Source: Ilex aquifolium
Taxonomy: Eukaryota; Streptophyta; Magnoliopsida; Aquifoliales; Aquifoliaceae
Length of the DNA: 64,000 nt
Assembly (NCBI GenBank): GCA_951799425.1
Contig: OX637410.1
Span: 4,402,001-4,466,000, forward strand
Direction: 5' to 3'
Shown: positions 13,001 to 28,000 of the stretch, piece by piece
Layout: each line of letters begins with the position of its first letter
How positions within the stretch are numbered: position 1 is the first letter of the stretch
Notes under the pieces: model-generated
Database searches by the model: none
What the model was told of the DNA's origin: nothing
The model's input: the letters and a program-made list of their open reading frames with translations, nothing else
Made by a program: the position numbers and the translations under genes

Positions 13001-16000
13001 TAAAACACGTCGAAATATTTCCGTTTCATAAGTGACCAAAGCAATGCACCGAAACAAAATTTTGATCATTGCTCACCACACAACGATAAGATGCATGGGA
13101 TGATCATCCCTATGCGTCACGTAGGCTATAAGCATCTTCTATAAGAAATTGGATGAAACTATTATAATACTCACACAAAGCTTGAGATAAGAGGAAGGAG
13201 AGAGCACAAGTGGCATATGAGACGAAGAAGCAGCCAACAAAATTGAGGGTCAAGGTTAAGAAGGTTGTCGAGGAGAAGTTTCGCCCAAGCTTGACAGTGT
13301 AGCTCCAATCAAGTATCGAAGTAGAAATACAATTTCCATATGTTACACTTTGTCGGAAATTTAAGTTCCAGTCAATTTTCTTTTCCTTTCATTTACGATT
13401 TTTTCTTGGTGAGGTTTTTCTTTGCTTGTGGTGATATTTCAGCAAATATATTTCCATTACATGGGTATGGGACGCTGCATTTTAGTCATCTGAATGAGGT
13501 GAAAAATCCACAAAAGATTCTTACATCATTGTAGACGAGTGCGGGTAAAGAAGTTAGTCCAATATACAAAACTTGGGCTAGCAACTTGAAATATAAGAAC
13601 ACTAACAAGTAAAGTTAATAAAGTGTCTACAAGAAACTAAGTGGGTAAGAGCAAAAGCGACGGATGCAAAAAATTATAAGTTACAAACTTTTTTTTATAA
13701 GAAAAGATAAGACATAAAAATGGAGTAGGAATAATAGTAAATTCACATCTTAAACATGAGGTGGTCATCGTTCTTAAGAAATGAGATAGACCATTGGTAA
13801 TAAAACTTGTAACAGGGTGAAGTATAATTAATATTATTAGTGTGTATGCACCTCAAATAGGGTTAGATGAACACATTAGAATTCAATTTGGGAGAATATG
13901 GATGAACTAATAAGAGCAATACCTATTGGAGAAAGATTATAGATAGGAGGAGACTTTAATAGCCATAGAGGAATAGATAGGGTTGGATATGAGAAAATGC
14001 ATCGTGGAGATTCAGTTTTGAGATACGAATGACGATGAAGATTCTATCTTAGATTTTGCTATAGCCTAATGACCTTATGACGACAAATACATAATTTTAA
14101 AAAAATGATGAACATTTAATAACTTTTAAAAATGGATTAAACAAAAGTCAAATAGATTTTTTCTAAACTAGACGAATGGATCGTAGATCATGTAAGGACT
14201 GCAAAGTCATTCCAGAAGAGAGCTAAAACATACAACATAGGATAATGGTACTCGATGTATTTATTAAAAAAAAATATAAGACATAAGAAGGAGATTAAAT
14301 ATCCAAGAACTAAATGGTGGAATTTGAAAAATGAAAAGATAGATTTACTTGAGAATAAAATACTAAAAGAAGTGAAAATTTTAGAGGATGAAACTAATGT
14401 AATGTGGAATACAATGGTAGAACATAATAATAACAACAAAGCTTTTGAGGTTCTTAGAGAATCATGACGTAATGGACCATTAGTAAGAAAAACATCGTGG
14501 TGGAATTTTTAGGGTAAATTGCGGTAAAAGAAAAAAGAGAGTACTATAAAACATGATAAAAAACAAAAAACAAAGGATTTTAAAAATTACAATCTTGTAA
14601 ACAAAGAAGTAAAAAAGCGAGTAAGAGAAGCTACGCACAAAACATAAGATGATCTTTACTCTAATTTAATGATGGAGAGAAAAGTACATATAAACTTCCT
14701 AAATTAAGAGGAAAAAACTAGAGATTTTAATCATATTAAATGTATTAATAGTGAAGAATCTAGGGTTTTGGTACAAAAAAAAAAAATTAAAGAAAGGTGG
14801 AAGAATTACTTTGAAAAGTTGTTAAATGAAAATCATATAGAGAGCTTAGACATTGAGGACTATAGAAATCATAGAGAGATTAGAGAAAACACAATGTTTC
14901 ATAGAATTATGATATCAGAGGTAAATGAGTCATTAAAGAAAATGAATACATGGAAAGCTTTATAGCCTGATGGTATACCTATTGATGTTTGGAAGTGTCT
15001 AGTGGATGTTGGGGGTATCATGGTACTAGATTATTTAACCAAATAATAATGACCAAGTAAATAGCCAATGAGTGTAGGAAGACTATTTTAATACCTATAT
15101 ATAATAACAAAGAACACATACGAAGGTGCATAAGCTATTGAGATATTAAACTAATAAGTCATATAGTAAAACTTTGGCAAAGAGGGATCCAATAAAGAAT
15201 AAGGTTTGAAACAATGGTATTTGAGAATCAGTGTGGATTTATGCATGTGAGATCAACAATGAAAGCTAGATACTTAATTTGGAGATTAATGGAAAGAAAT
15301 ACGGAGAAAAATAAGGGCATATTTTTATAGACTTAGAAAATACATATGATAGAGTTCCGAGAGAGATATTATGGAGGGATATAGAGAAAGAAAATATTAT
15401 TGTTAGGTTTATTGATTTACTTAAAGATATGGATGAAAGGGTTCTACTTTGAGTCTGTATGTTTTTGGTCGATTATGAATGAATTGACTAGACACATTCA
15501 GGATGAGCTCCTATGATGTACGTTACTTGTGGATGATATTTTATTAGTTGATGAAACAAAAGAAGTAATTAATAATAAACTACAAATATGGCAAGATACT
15601 CTAGAATTAAAAATATTTCTGATAAGTATAACTAAAACTAAATATATAGAATGTAATTTTAGTAAAAAGAGGAATTCAAACCAGAAAGTAATAAACATTG
15701 AAGATCAAGAGATAACGAAAAGTGAGCACTTCAAATATTTAAGGTCTATTATTCATAGAGAGTATGAGATTGGTAACAATGTTAACTCATACAATTAAAG
15801 CAGGATGGACTAAATGGACGAATGCATCCATTGTATGATGTGATAGAGGCATAACCCTTGAATTAAAAGGAAAGACCTATAGACTGGTCATAAGACTCGC
15901 TTGCTTATGATACTGAGTATTGGACAACTAAAAAACAACACGTTTCAATTTTTTTTTTAACAGAACACGTTTGAAAATTGAGTATGACGAAAATAAGAAT

Positions 16001-19000
16001 ATTAAGATGGATGCATATGAAACTAGAAATAATAGAATTAGTAATGATTATATCTGTGAAAAAATAAAGGTAGCACATATAGGAGATAAATTAAGAGAAA
16101 ATCAACTTAGCTGGTGGGAAAAAATTTATAGACGACTTACTATAACACCGGTGAGAAAATGATATGATAGCTTTTGATGATAAGCGTAGGGGAACAAGAA
16201 TGTCAGAATCACCTTTAAATGAAATAGTAAAGAAAAATATGATAGCTTGCCTTTTAATAGAAAGCATGATCCTTATTAGAGCACAATGGCAAAACCGGAT
16301 TCATATAGCCGATCTCAAAAATGTTGGAATAATACTTTGTTGAGTTGAGATATTTCCATTACATACGTGCTTTTATTTTCAAAAAAAAAAATTGATTAGA
16401 CTTTTCAAACCAAAAAGAATATTCGTTAGACTTCGCATAATAAACCATTCTATAGGTATACAATATACTTGGCTCCAGATATGGTTTTTCTGTTTATTCT
16501 ATCTTGTAGTTTGGGTTTTGAGTAGATAACATATGACCTAAATGAATGTGCGTTGTTAATTACTTCAACAACTTTTTAGTTTAATTGCTACTTTTTAATT
16601 GGTTTATTTTATTCAAAAATAATCTAAACATAGTAGGTAAATTTAAATTTAAAATAGTAAATAGGTGTATATAAGGTTAAATAGTTGTTATTTTACACTT
16701 CTAAAATGTTGCCACCCAACATTATGTTATAGCAATAGTTGCACTTCTTGATTCAGAAGCTCTTTCAAAATGCATGTTCATCAAACATTTGATATTCCTG
16801 GAAGTCAATCCCGGAGATGCAAATTTACTTAAAGAAGCCATGCCAAACGTAGGCATAATATTTGTCACCGTCTCTATTTTCATTCTTACAGGTATAAGTT
16901 TTGTTGGTTGAGAGAACAATGCATTTAATTTCAATAAATTTTTTTAAAAGAATAAAAGTGAGTTTAGAATAAAGCAGGCATGCAACTATGTTTTTCAATT
17001 TGCAATTCTAGCTCTAATTTAAAAGATGCTCAAGGAAAGGTCAATATATACAAGTAATGTTATGTGACTTATGTCCTAAGCGTGTTATAGTTGATTCCAA
17101 TCCAATTATCTTTTTAAATTACAGGTGTTAAATTGTTATATGGATTATCACTTCAAATATGCATCTCCTTTCATTGAAGCATAGTAATGTTATAAAAAGT
17201 AAAAACATATAGGATCATATTTTCAGCAGCAAGAAGAATGGACAATGCATATGTCCATCAAAGGGTGTCTTGCCTAGAAGTCATACTAGCCTACATTTTT
17301 CATTTCTCTTTTTATTTGACCTTGCGCCTTTGTTTGGAAATTGCTTATTGCAATTAACTAATTCCATCAAGTCACAATGTAAATCTCAACTAAATCCATG
17401 GCTCATGATACTTCAAAATTTAAGATCCAAAAACTACAAGAAAAAATGAGTTCAAGCTACAAGCCACATCATGAAGACCTCCCAAGATTTTTCAAAACTT
17501 AGGGAAGGTAATGACCTTAGAGACCTTGAAACCCTTGGTATTTTTACTTTGGCCCATTAGGTTTTAATAAAATAGATTTAGGATAAATTTGTACTTGACT
17601 CATAGGCTTTTTCATTGAAAAAATTTTTGTCACGTTGAATCTTATTTTGAAAATATAGATCGAGTCATGGACAAGGTTCAAAATTTTGTTTCGGTGTATT
17701 GTTTCGGTCACCTAGGACATGAAAAGGTTTCAATGTGTTTTGGAACGTTTCAATCTATTTCGGAAATATAATGAAAAAAATAAAAAATTTAAGAATTATT
17801 TTTCTAAAACATTGATTGAAATATATCAAAATATCTTGAATACCTTAAAACATTTCAAAACAATTGAACAATTGCATTAAAATATTATAAAACATATCAA
17901 AATATTATGGAATACCTCGAAATATTAGAATTTCAATTTCATCACTGATTCGTTTCAGTCTCCTTGAAAATGGAAACGTTTCCGATGTTTCTACCGTTTC
18001 GAAACGATATTTTTATCCTTGGTCATGGGTCATATCTTTGTTAAGAAACACCCATTAGTGCTTTAGGGAAGTTTTTACTTAGTTTTTTGACTTAAAAATT
18101 AATAGGGACTACTCTCTAGTCTCTACTCACTAGCCTTTGACTAGAGCAATCTCTGAAAACTTAGAAAAATTCGGAAGAGGCTGAAAAAGTTGGTAGGAGA
18201 GATGATTCACTTGGCCGCTCGCTGGCCACTCAACTTGTAGACGACTCAAGTGGCCTAACCATTACTCGAGTAATCCCTACTCAACTTACGTGGTTTGATC
18301 TATTTTTTTATTCGAGTAATGACCGCCCTCTAACGGCTCAAGCATGAATATTAGTTTTCTTGGGCAAGATTATTCTAATTGTTGGGCTATATATATGGGC
18401 AAGCATTTTACCCTAGGGTAACTCTCTAGAACTTAATAGCTGCCTCTTACATCATATAGAGTCAAGAACAAACCCTAAATCCCTAAATATCAAAAAGGCA
18501 ATTCTACTTTGATTTATTGTATACTTCAAATCGAAATCAAGAAGGAAGAGGGATCTTCTAGAGAACCACCAAAACCCACACCGGTGTGTTGCTACCGAGT
18601 AGATCTTGGGAAGAATTCCTTAAAGATTGCTCAAGATCAAGTTGGATCGTGGAGCTTGATTCGCCCTAGTGAAGCTATATCTCAAGACCTCACGATAGGG
18701 TAATCTGAAGGGTCAGATTCAAAAGAGAAAACATCTAGTCACAGGTGTATTGGTTGAGGAATAAGTCTTTGACCTTGTAATCAATTTTGAGTATAGTGGA
18801 TTAGGTTTACGTGGACTGGGATCAATCCCATTGTTATTCAATTAAGGGTTTAAAAAGGGGTTTACAAAGCGTTACTTGACAAATCAATTAATTAATTGGT
18901 AATTGTTGGAATTGCGGTTGATACTTCTAAAATTGGTGTTGGTTTCCATGGGAAGTGCCAAAGACCTATTCACACCCCCCTCCTCTGGATCGTGCTAGTG

Positions 19001-22000
19001 TGATTCCATGTGTATAATCGTGTCGCGAACGATCGAAATTACACTTCCCCAGCCTTGCATGCAGCGGAATCAAATTGAATTGAAATGCTTGAACAAGTCC
19101 CTTAGGCGACTCCTGGTGAATGCCAAAGACCTATTAACACCCCCCTCCTTTGGATCGTGCTAGTGTGATTCCATGTGTATAATCGTGTCGCGAACGATCG
19201 AAATTACACTTCCCCAGCCTTGCATGCAGCGGAATCAAATTGAATTGAAATGCTTGAACAAGTCCCTTAGGCGACTCCCGGTGAATGACAATACTCCAAA
19301 TTTTACGGTTTTGAATATATGCACACACAAGCACGCATAAATAATATATCTTGGAACTTTTGCAACTATAACTACATTTATATAGATATAGTAGCGCGAT
19401 CATGGAGACTTTGCAACGTGACCTCTAGTGAATACTTTTTATGTAGACCGTTAGATCACGATCTAACGGTCACTAGTCAACGATGCTCAAAATTAATTAT
19501 CAAGACCTACCAAATTTAGTTCTTAACTAAATAGGAAATGTCTCTGACTTATTAATTGTGATCTAGTCCTATTAGGAAAGTGTTAATGTTAAGAGTATTA
19601 GGGTAGTATGTGTAAATTGTTAATAGTAAGAGAGTGTACGTGTAATTCTTATTATTGTGAGTTAATTATAAATACAAGTGATGTATGAGAGCTAGGTTAA
19701 GTTTTTAACCTCTCTTTCTCGCTAATATTGTCTCTAATATTGTGTTATGTTAATTCTCTCAACTTAACATGGTATCAGAGCAAAACCAATACAAATATTA
19801 ACTATTATGATTCACGGTTGTGTGACCATTGTTGTTGTGTTGTTAGTTGTGTTGTACTGTCGTGGTCTTGCCTGGTGGTGGTGGTAGTCGACTGGTGTGG
19901 TCGACGGTGTGCTGTTCATCGAGTTTTGGTGGTGGCTTCTGTTCTGCTTCGGTGGTGCTTCGGTGGCGTAGTCGATGGATAATCTACTTGTTCGGTGGTA
20001 CTTCGGTGGTGTAGTCGGCGTTGGTGGCTGCCTGTGGTTGGTGGCTGAAGGGGCATTAGGGTTTGTTGGTGAAGAAGACGATGGAGTTGTTACATTTCTG
20101 GTGTGGCTACTGGTGTGCTTTGGTTGAGGCGCAGTGATCGAGTTGTTACTACTCAATTCCATTGTTGTGTTGTCACTGGCAACTTTGGTGGGTGTGTTGT
20201 GGTTGTTGCAGGTGGTTGGAAGTAGTTGTTGTGGTCTGGGATTGGCCTGGTGTTACACACAGTCTGCAACTAGGGTTCAATAGAACCCTACGACGTGGAG
20301 AAGAGGAAGTCCGTTGGTAGCTGGGTTGATCCGTCGGCTTATAACCCATCAGAGGGTCACGGGCTCAATTTATTGCCTAGCCCAATCCTCAATTAATTGC
20401 CCAACCTAATTATTTGTCGGTCCACATGATAAATTAATTGTCCAGCCCAATCCAAGGCCCATAATTCAAGCCCAAAACTTCAGGACTTTGGCCTAGCTCA
20501 GGTGAGCCCAACATACTGGGTTCAGGTTCAGACCGGTTCAATTCATCTCTTCTCAGACCGGTTCAAGACCAATTCATCTATTCTCAGACTGGTTCAGGAC
20601 CGGTTCATTCTGGCTCAGCCCTCTTTAGACCAATTCTGGTCCGATTCAGTGGTCCAGCAGTTGGTTCAAGTTTTGTCCAGTATTCAGACACCTATTTGCT
20701 GCACTGTTATGGAACCCAAGCAAGACACTGGGTCGGTTACTATTACACGAGAGGAGTATGCTCAGCTCCTGTCCCAGCAACAGGCTATCCCATCTTTCTC
20801 TACTGCTACTTTTTCCCAGGTATTGCTTCCACTTGTTTATTGTCCTCCACTCGCAGTCCCTAAATCATAGACTCTGGCATTTCTGACCACATGACTGGTG
20901 CGTCTGATGTTTTTTCTACTTATCAGCCTGCTACTTTCACACGTAGTGTTACTCTTGCTAATGATACTTGTTCTAAAGTTTCAGGTCTGGGGACTACTCA
21001 CGTCTGATGTTTTTTCTACTTATCAGTCTGCTACTTTCACACGTAGTGTTACTCTTGCTAATGGTACTTGTTCTAAAGTTTCAGGTCTGAGGACTACTCA
21101 CTTGAGTCCTGATATGTTCCTATCTTCCGTGTTATTTGTTCCTCAGTTTCTTTTTAGTTTACTTTCCATTAGTAAGATTATCCGTTCTCTCAATTGTTCT
21201 GTAACTTTTTATCCCTCTTATTGTGTCTTTCAGGATCTCAAGACAAAGAGGAAGATTGGTACGGGCATGAAGCTGGTGGCCTATATTACTTTGATTTTGG
21301 TTCACCTACTCGGGCTCTACAGACCTCGTTATCTCCTTTTCAATGGCATTGTCGTCTTGGACATCCCTTTCTCCAGAATCTGAAGCACCAAGTTCCCAGT
21401 CTTAGTGGTGTGTCGTCTTTGTCTTGTGAAACTTGTCAACTTAATAAGCATCACCGTGTATCATTTCAGTCTAGAGTCGATAATCGTGTGTCTAGTCCAT
21501 TTGAGTTAGTACATTATGATGTATGGGGTCCAATAAAGAATATTTCATCTAATAAATATCCTTATTTTGTGTCATTTGTGGATGACTATTCTCGTGTGAC
21601 TTGGTTGTTTTTTATGAAAGCTCAGTTTGAATTATTCTCTATATTTGAGACCTTTCGTAAAGAAATAAAAACTCAGTATGGTTGTTGTATACATATTTTA
21701 CGTTCTGATAATGCTCGGGAATATGAATCTGATCCTTTTTCAGCTTATCTTAGTAAAACTGACATTATTCATCAGACTTCCTGTGCTTACACATCTCCAC
21801 GGTGTTGCTGAACGCAAGAACCGTCATTTGTTGGAAGTCGCCCATGCCCTATTATTCCAGATGAATATTCTCCGATATTTTTGAAGTGATACTGTTCTTA
21901 CTGCTTGTCACCTTATTAACCGTATGCTATCCTCTCTGTTAAATGGGCAAAGTCCATATTTTGTCCATTTTCCTGGTAAGCCCTTATTTTTCCTACCACG

Positions 22001-25000
22001 TAAGGTTTTTGGATGTGTCTGTTATGTTCACAATTTGGGTCCTGTGTTTGATAAACTTGACCCTCGAGCTACCAAATATGTATTTCTTGGTTATTCCCGC
22101 ACACAAAAGGAGTATCGTTACTATAGTCCTTCTCTGCAACGATACTTTACTAGTGTCGATGTCACGTTTGAAGAATCTGTTCCATATTTTCCAGCACCTT
22201 CTCAGCCTTTGGATCTAAATTTTGGGTCACATCTTGTACCACCATCTCTTCCATCATCTTCAGATATTCCGCTGCCCACTGTGTTACCATCTACTTTACC
22301 TCTTCGTGTATACTCTCGTCGTCCTCGACTTCGATTGAGGTGCCCGTACCGTCTTCATTGCCGTTTGCTGATTCTGGTCCAGCAGGTAATTTAGACTCTC
22401 TAACTATTGCTCTTCGAAAAGGTACTCGTTCGTGTGTTACTAATCATCCCATTGCTCATTTTGTTTCATATGATGCATTGTCTTCTGTCTTCTCTTGTTT
22501 TACCTCTCAATTATCTACTATATCTATTCCTAAGCGTTTACAGGATGTATTATCTGATCTGAGTTGGAGGAAAGCTATAGAAGATGAGATGGATGTCTTA
22601 CATCATAATGGGACTTGGGATCTCGTTCATTTACCTCCTGGTAAACGAACTGTTAGTTGTCGTTGGGTGTATACTGTTAAATTTCATTCGGATGGTTCTG
22701 TGGAGCGTCTCAAAGTCCGGCTTGTTGCGAAGGGCTTTACTCAGACTTATGGTGTTGATTATGAGGAGATTTTCTCTCCTGTTGCCAAAATTTACTCTGT
22801 TCGTATCTTGATTTCTTTGGCTGCTAATCTTGATTGGCCCTTGTTTCAGTTAGACGTCAAGAATGCCTTCCTACATGGTTACTTGGTTGAAGAGGTATAC
22901 ATGGAGCAGCCACCTGGGTTTACTGCTCAGGGGGAGTATGATAAGAGTGTATGTCGGCTAAAGAAATCTTTGTATGGTTTGAAGCAGTCACCGAGGGCAT
23001 GATTTGGTAGGTTTTCAGATGCAGTTTAGAGTTTGGTCTTCTTCAATGTCAGACAGACCATTCTGTGTTTCATAGGCAGACGGATGCTGGATATGTTCTA
23101 TTGGTGGTCTATGTAGATGATATTGTGATCACTGGAAATGATTCTGAGGGGATTGCCAAGTTAAAAATCTTCTTGCAAGATCGATTTCATACTAAGGATT
23201 TGAGAAAACTCAGGTATTTCTTGGGAATTGAAGTGACTCGATCTAAACAGGGTATTTGTTTATCACAGAGGAAATATTTACTTGACATACTAGAGGAAGC
23301 AGGTTTGCTGGGTGGCAGACCAATTGATGTTCCTATGGATCCGAATCAGAAACTATTGATGAATGATGGTGCACTGTTTGAGAATCCAGGTCGGTATCGC
23401 AGATTGGTTGGAAAGCTCAATTATCTCACTATTACTCGACCGGATATTTCTTATGCAGTCAGTATAGTAAGTCAGTTCATGGGGTGTCCTAGAGTACCAC
23501 ATTGGGAGGCAGTTACTCGTATTCTGCGATATCTCAAACGAGCTCCTGGACTTGAATTGTTATATCGAGCTAATGGACATCTTAGAGTGGAAGGTTTCTC
23601 AGATGCTGATTGGGCTGGCTCTCATTCTAATCGGAGATCAACTACTGGTTATTGTACTTTCTTAGGAGGTAACGTCTCATGGAAAAGTAAGAAACAATCC
23701 GTGGTAGCGAGATCCAGTGCTGAGGCTGAGTATAGGGCAATGGCGCATATGACGAGTGAGTTGACTTGACTACTACACTTCCTCCAGGAAATTGGGCTTC
23801 CAGTTCAACATCATTTACAGTTGTTCTGTGACAACCAGGCAGCTATCCATATCACTACCAATCCGGTATTTTACGAGAGAACCAAACATATTGAGGTTGA
23901 TTGTCACTTTATTCGGGACAAGACAGTAGCTGGAGAGATTACAACTCTATTTGTGAAATCTGAAGATCAGTTTGCAGATATGTTTACCAAAGCATTGAGT
24001 TGTACACGTCTTACAACGATTTGTTCCAAGCTTGGATTATATGATATATATAGTCCAGCTTGAGGGGGAGTGTTAAGAGTATTAGGATAGTATGTGTAAA
24101 TTGTTAATAGTAAGAGGGTGTATGTGTAATTCTTATTATTGTGAGTTAACTATAAATACAAGTGATGTATGAGAGTTAGGTTAAGTTTTTAACCCCTCTT
24201 TCTCTCTAATATTGTCTCTAATATTGTGTTATGTTAATTCTCTCAACTTAACAAGGTTAATATAAAATATTTTGACTTCAGATAAATATTAACAGATTGA
24301 CACAATGACCCGGATAGTTTTTATCTTTACCCATCTAATTTATTATACCCGTTTGGGTTTAAAAAAACTAAAAATACCTGGATCAAACACATCTCTCACG
24401 TCGATCTCCTTCCAATTACAACTCTTACATTCAATCTAACTCAAAACCTCCTCTTATGTCTATCTCCTACAAAAGGCACAAAAGTTCGTAGCAGTGTGGC
24501 AATTGTGCTACCCTTGTCGTCTATCCATTAACTTAGGTAATTTCTTACATAATGATTCAGCCCCTGCTTTCACACCCAAGTACATGCATGTCCAGTAGCA
24601 CTTAGGTGTTTTAAATAGTTTAATTAAATTGGTCATTTGATTGTTTAGTTGGTTAAATAATTGGTTGTTAAAGGCTTTGCTGATGTGGCTGGCTTCTAGG
24701 TTAAAAGTCCAAAAGTGGTGGTATAGATGAGTGATGTTTGGCAGATTGATTCAATAAGCCAAATGCATGTCATGTTTTTTTAATGCTGACAATCAATTGC
24801 ATATCTGTTTTTATTTTCTGGTGGCAATTTATTGGGTAATTATATTGTATAAGTTCAACAAGTTGCTGCACAAGTGTGGAAAAATTGACATAGCGACAAA
24901 TAAGAAAGGGATCAAAATCATACCTTCTGTGCATGGATGTAAAACCATTTTTTACGAAAGAATTCAATTATATTGATGAAGCATTTACTTTTTACAATGC

Positions 25001-28000
25001 CTATGAGAGGATTTGTGGATTTAGTGTTCGTAAAGGCACTCAACGTTTTTCCGTGAAGGAACCTGCTTCAATATGGCAAATCTTCTTGTGCTCTAAAGAA
25101 GGACACCGGGATGACAAACGAGACAAGAAAAAGAAAGCAATAACTTGTGTGTGTTGTGAAGCAAGAATAGAAGTACGAAAAAAGAAAGAATCAAGTACTT
25201 ATTATGTCACAAAGTTCATCGAGGTACAGAACCATGCGATGATGACACCATCTAAAGTTTATTTAGTTCGCTCACAAAATTACATGGATAAGGGGGCTAG
25301 GCAATTAATTAAGAAGTGGAGTGAATCTGGTTTAGGCACAACAAATATTATGAGCATTCTTTCGCATGAAGCAGGTGGAATTCTTGGAATTGGATTTGAT
25401 GATGACCAATGCAGGAGCTACATTCAGAAACTTAAGAAGCACACATATGGCAATGACGGTCAGTCTCTCATAAATTATTTCATTGGAATGCAAAAATAAA
25501 ATCTTTTTTTTTTTACTATGACTTTCAGATTGATAAAGAGGGGCATCTTTGCAATTGTTTTTGGGTGGATACTCAAGCAAGAATGGATTACTCCTACTTG
25601 GCGATGTAGTTGTTTTTGACACTACTTATAAAACTAACAAGGACATGATGCCATTTGTGCCTTTCACTGCTGTCAATCATCATAAGCAGTCAATTTTATT
25701 TTGTTGTGCACTAGTAGTAGCTGAGACGGAAGATTCTTTTGAGTGGATATTTAAAACTTGGCTTAAAAGCAATGAGTGGACAAATCCCAAGAGCAATAAT
25801 CACTGATCAAGACCCAGCTATGGGAGCAGGGATAGCTAAAGTTTTTCCAGATGCATATCACAGGCTATGCATGTGGCATATATTGCAGAAGGTTCCAGAA
25901 AAATTGAGAGTAGTATCCAGGCAACACCCTTCTTTTAAGAAAGACTTTAATGATCGTATACATGGTACCGATACAATAGAAGAGTTTGAATCTCTACGGA
26001 GCAACTTGTTTGAGAAGTACACAATTAAAGACTATGATTGGCTATGTTACATGTATGACATTCATGATCGGTGGTTACCTGTATTTTTCAAGTTAGTTCT
26101 CTTTGCTGGAATGTTGACAACTCAATTGAATCTAGAAGGTGTTGGGCATTTTAACTTGCCTATAACAATGTTAGAATCTTTTACCAAAACATTTGTGCAT
26201 AATTTTGGATGCAATAGCTTCAATGCATAGTGGTTCTAAAAAAAATTTCATGCTCAGTTCATAGCGTTGGTACAATTTAGGATTTTAATAGCGCTACAAA
26301 AAAAAAATTTCTCTTCAATTGCTTCTGTTGAAAGTACAAGATTACTTTTTTAGATTTTTTGTGTGTTCAATTTGCAGCAGGAACTTTTTTTTTTTTAACT
26401 GGAGCATGAACAAATCAATCTCATATTGAGTTCACAATAAAAGGATGATGGCAATGCATTCTGATAAGCAATCCTAATTTTAATCAAACTTTGCCACTTA
26501 GATGCATTAGCGTTGTCAGTCTTCTAGGATAAATTAAAAGGAATCATATAATAAATGCAACAGAATTTAAAAATAAATATTAATTCCTCATTCTAAGATC
26601 TATTCATGTTTAATATAAACCGAGAAACCTTAGATCTATAGTGAAGATTAAGAGTTACTTCTTGAAGCGTACTTTTAACAATCTTCAAGTTTTCTCAAAA
26701 ACTTTAAATCTTCAAATCTGAATTTGATCTTTACCCTAATTAACTCTTAATTGATTTTCTCTCTTTTATACTTTAGTTTCCAATCAATTCTATTGTGTAT
26801 GATCCTATAGGTTCAAGGATACCCGATTGTAGGCATTTAATACTAACTACAAGTAGCATCTCAGATTAGAACTCTTTCTAATTTAGTTTGAATTAAAATT
26901 CTTCTAATTACCCTTTTATGAAGAACAATTAATATATTTATATTAATTTCGTTCTTCGGGTTTCTACTAATTATTAGTGACAACTAACAGCATATCATGA
27001 TCAACCTCCTAGTAGTACGAAATAGGTAAAGAACTCATTCAGTCTACAATTGTCATGCAATTCAATTCTTGTATCACACAATGCCCCAATTGAATTACTA
27101 GGGTATGGAATTACTATCAAACTCATAACTCAATCTTATGTGTTCAATCTTAGGACTATGACTCTTGATGATCAATTGAAAACCCTTTTTTTCTAATTGT
27201 CATTCTGTCTTGGCCAAAAACTCCTCGAGTCATATCCTAAAAGATCATATAGGACATTCTCCCTTTATTTACTAAGGGTGATAGATTCTATGTTGTACGC
27301 TCATAAGTCCCCATACATGTCTAACTATGTCCAATAATACATATCCAAGTTACATGGTTAGTATATGAATATGTTGTATAGTTAAAACATAGAAGTCCAT
27401 GCACAAAACATCTATGATGTCTCAAGTCTAAGGATTTATTGCATAACTATAACTTTAAAATTTAATATTAACAGGTATGTAAAACTCCATATGAAAAATT
27501 CTACGTTACTCAATAGTCACGTTCAACATACTTGTTCTCTAACAAGCACTCATACACCTGCTTCAGTGTCTTTACACTAGTGATTTGGATGGGTCACCTC
27601 ATATCAAATATGAATAAATATAGTGTTTGCTAGTCTATCCAGATTATATAGCACCCACATAGTAATTATATGACTAGGAACATTTAAGAGTTAAGTACGA
27701 AGAAGTATATGTCTCCACTTCTCAAACACCTTGAGAAACTATCTTCTTAACTTATACTATATAGACTTTATCATGCATGTTAAAATGAAATTAACTAGTA
27801 ACATGATAAATTAACTTGCCTTTTTATTTAATTAAGTAATGAATATTGTTAGTACAACCCCAAAACATCATCTATATAATTGGTCTTAAAACTAACATAA
27901 ATTGGGTTGATTAGAAACTAAAGATAGAAAGATAAAGAGGACAAACTAGTAATTTGGACAAAGAATAAGGAAAACCCACCTATGAGCAAGGATCGAAATG

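Larger units (their letters stand above)
19587..24253 (+). mobile_element. Ty1/copia retrotransposon fossil with both LTRs (4.67 kb)
   Basis: LTRs at both ends (separate entries), a tRNA-Met-type primer site TGGTATCAGAGC at 19770-19781 and a purine tract GAGGGGGAG at 24062-24070. A long G/T-rich leader and a short remnant of the gag/protease region (about 20700-21150) precede integrase (21190-22330, [12 protein letters not shown]), reverse transcriptase (22560-23250, DVKNAFLHG and YVDDIVITG) and RNase H (23500-24060, [10 protein letters not shown]). Most of gag is not seen. It is broken in several places. LTR divergence is about 4%; with a commonly used plant rate of 1.3e-8 per site per year that suggests roughly 1-2 million years. 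Confidence 0.93.

Noticed and set aside
19770-19782. tRNA-like TGGTATCAGAGC sequences here and, inverted, near 42816 and 63801
   Set aside because: These are primer-binding sites complementary to initiator tRNA-Met next to LTRs, not tRNA genes.
19812-20162. 116-codon minus-strand Thr/Pro/Asn-rich ORF
   Set aside because: Antisense to the G/T-rich leader of the copia element; composition alone explains it. The similar frames at 63242-63603 are the same artefact in the other copia element.
25332-25622. 96-codon minus-strand ORF
   Set aside because: Shadow of the FAR1-like pseudogene on the other strand.
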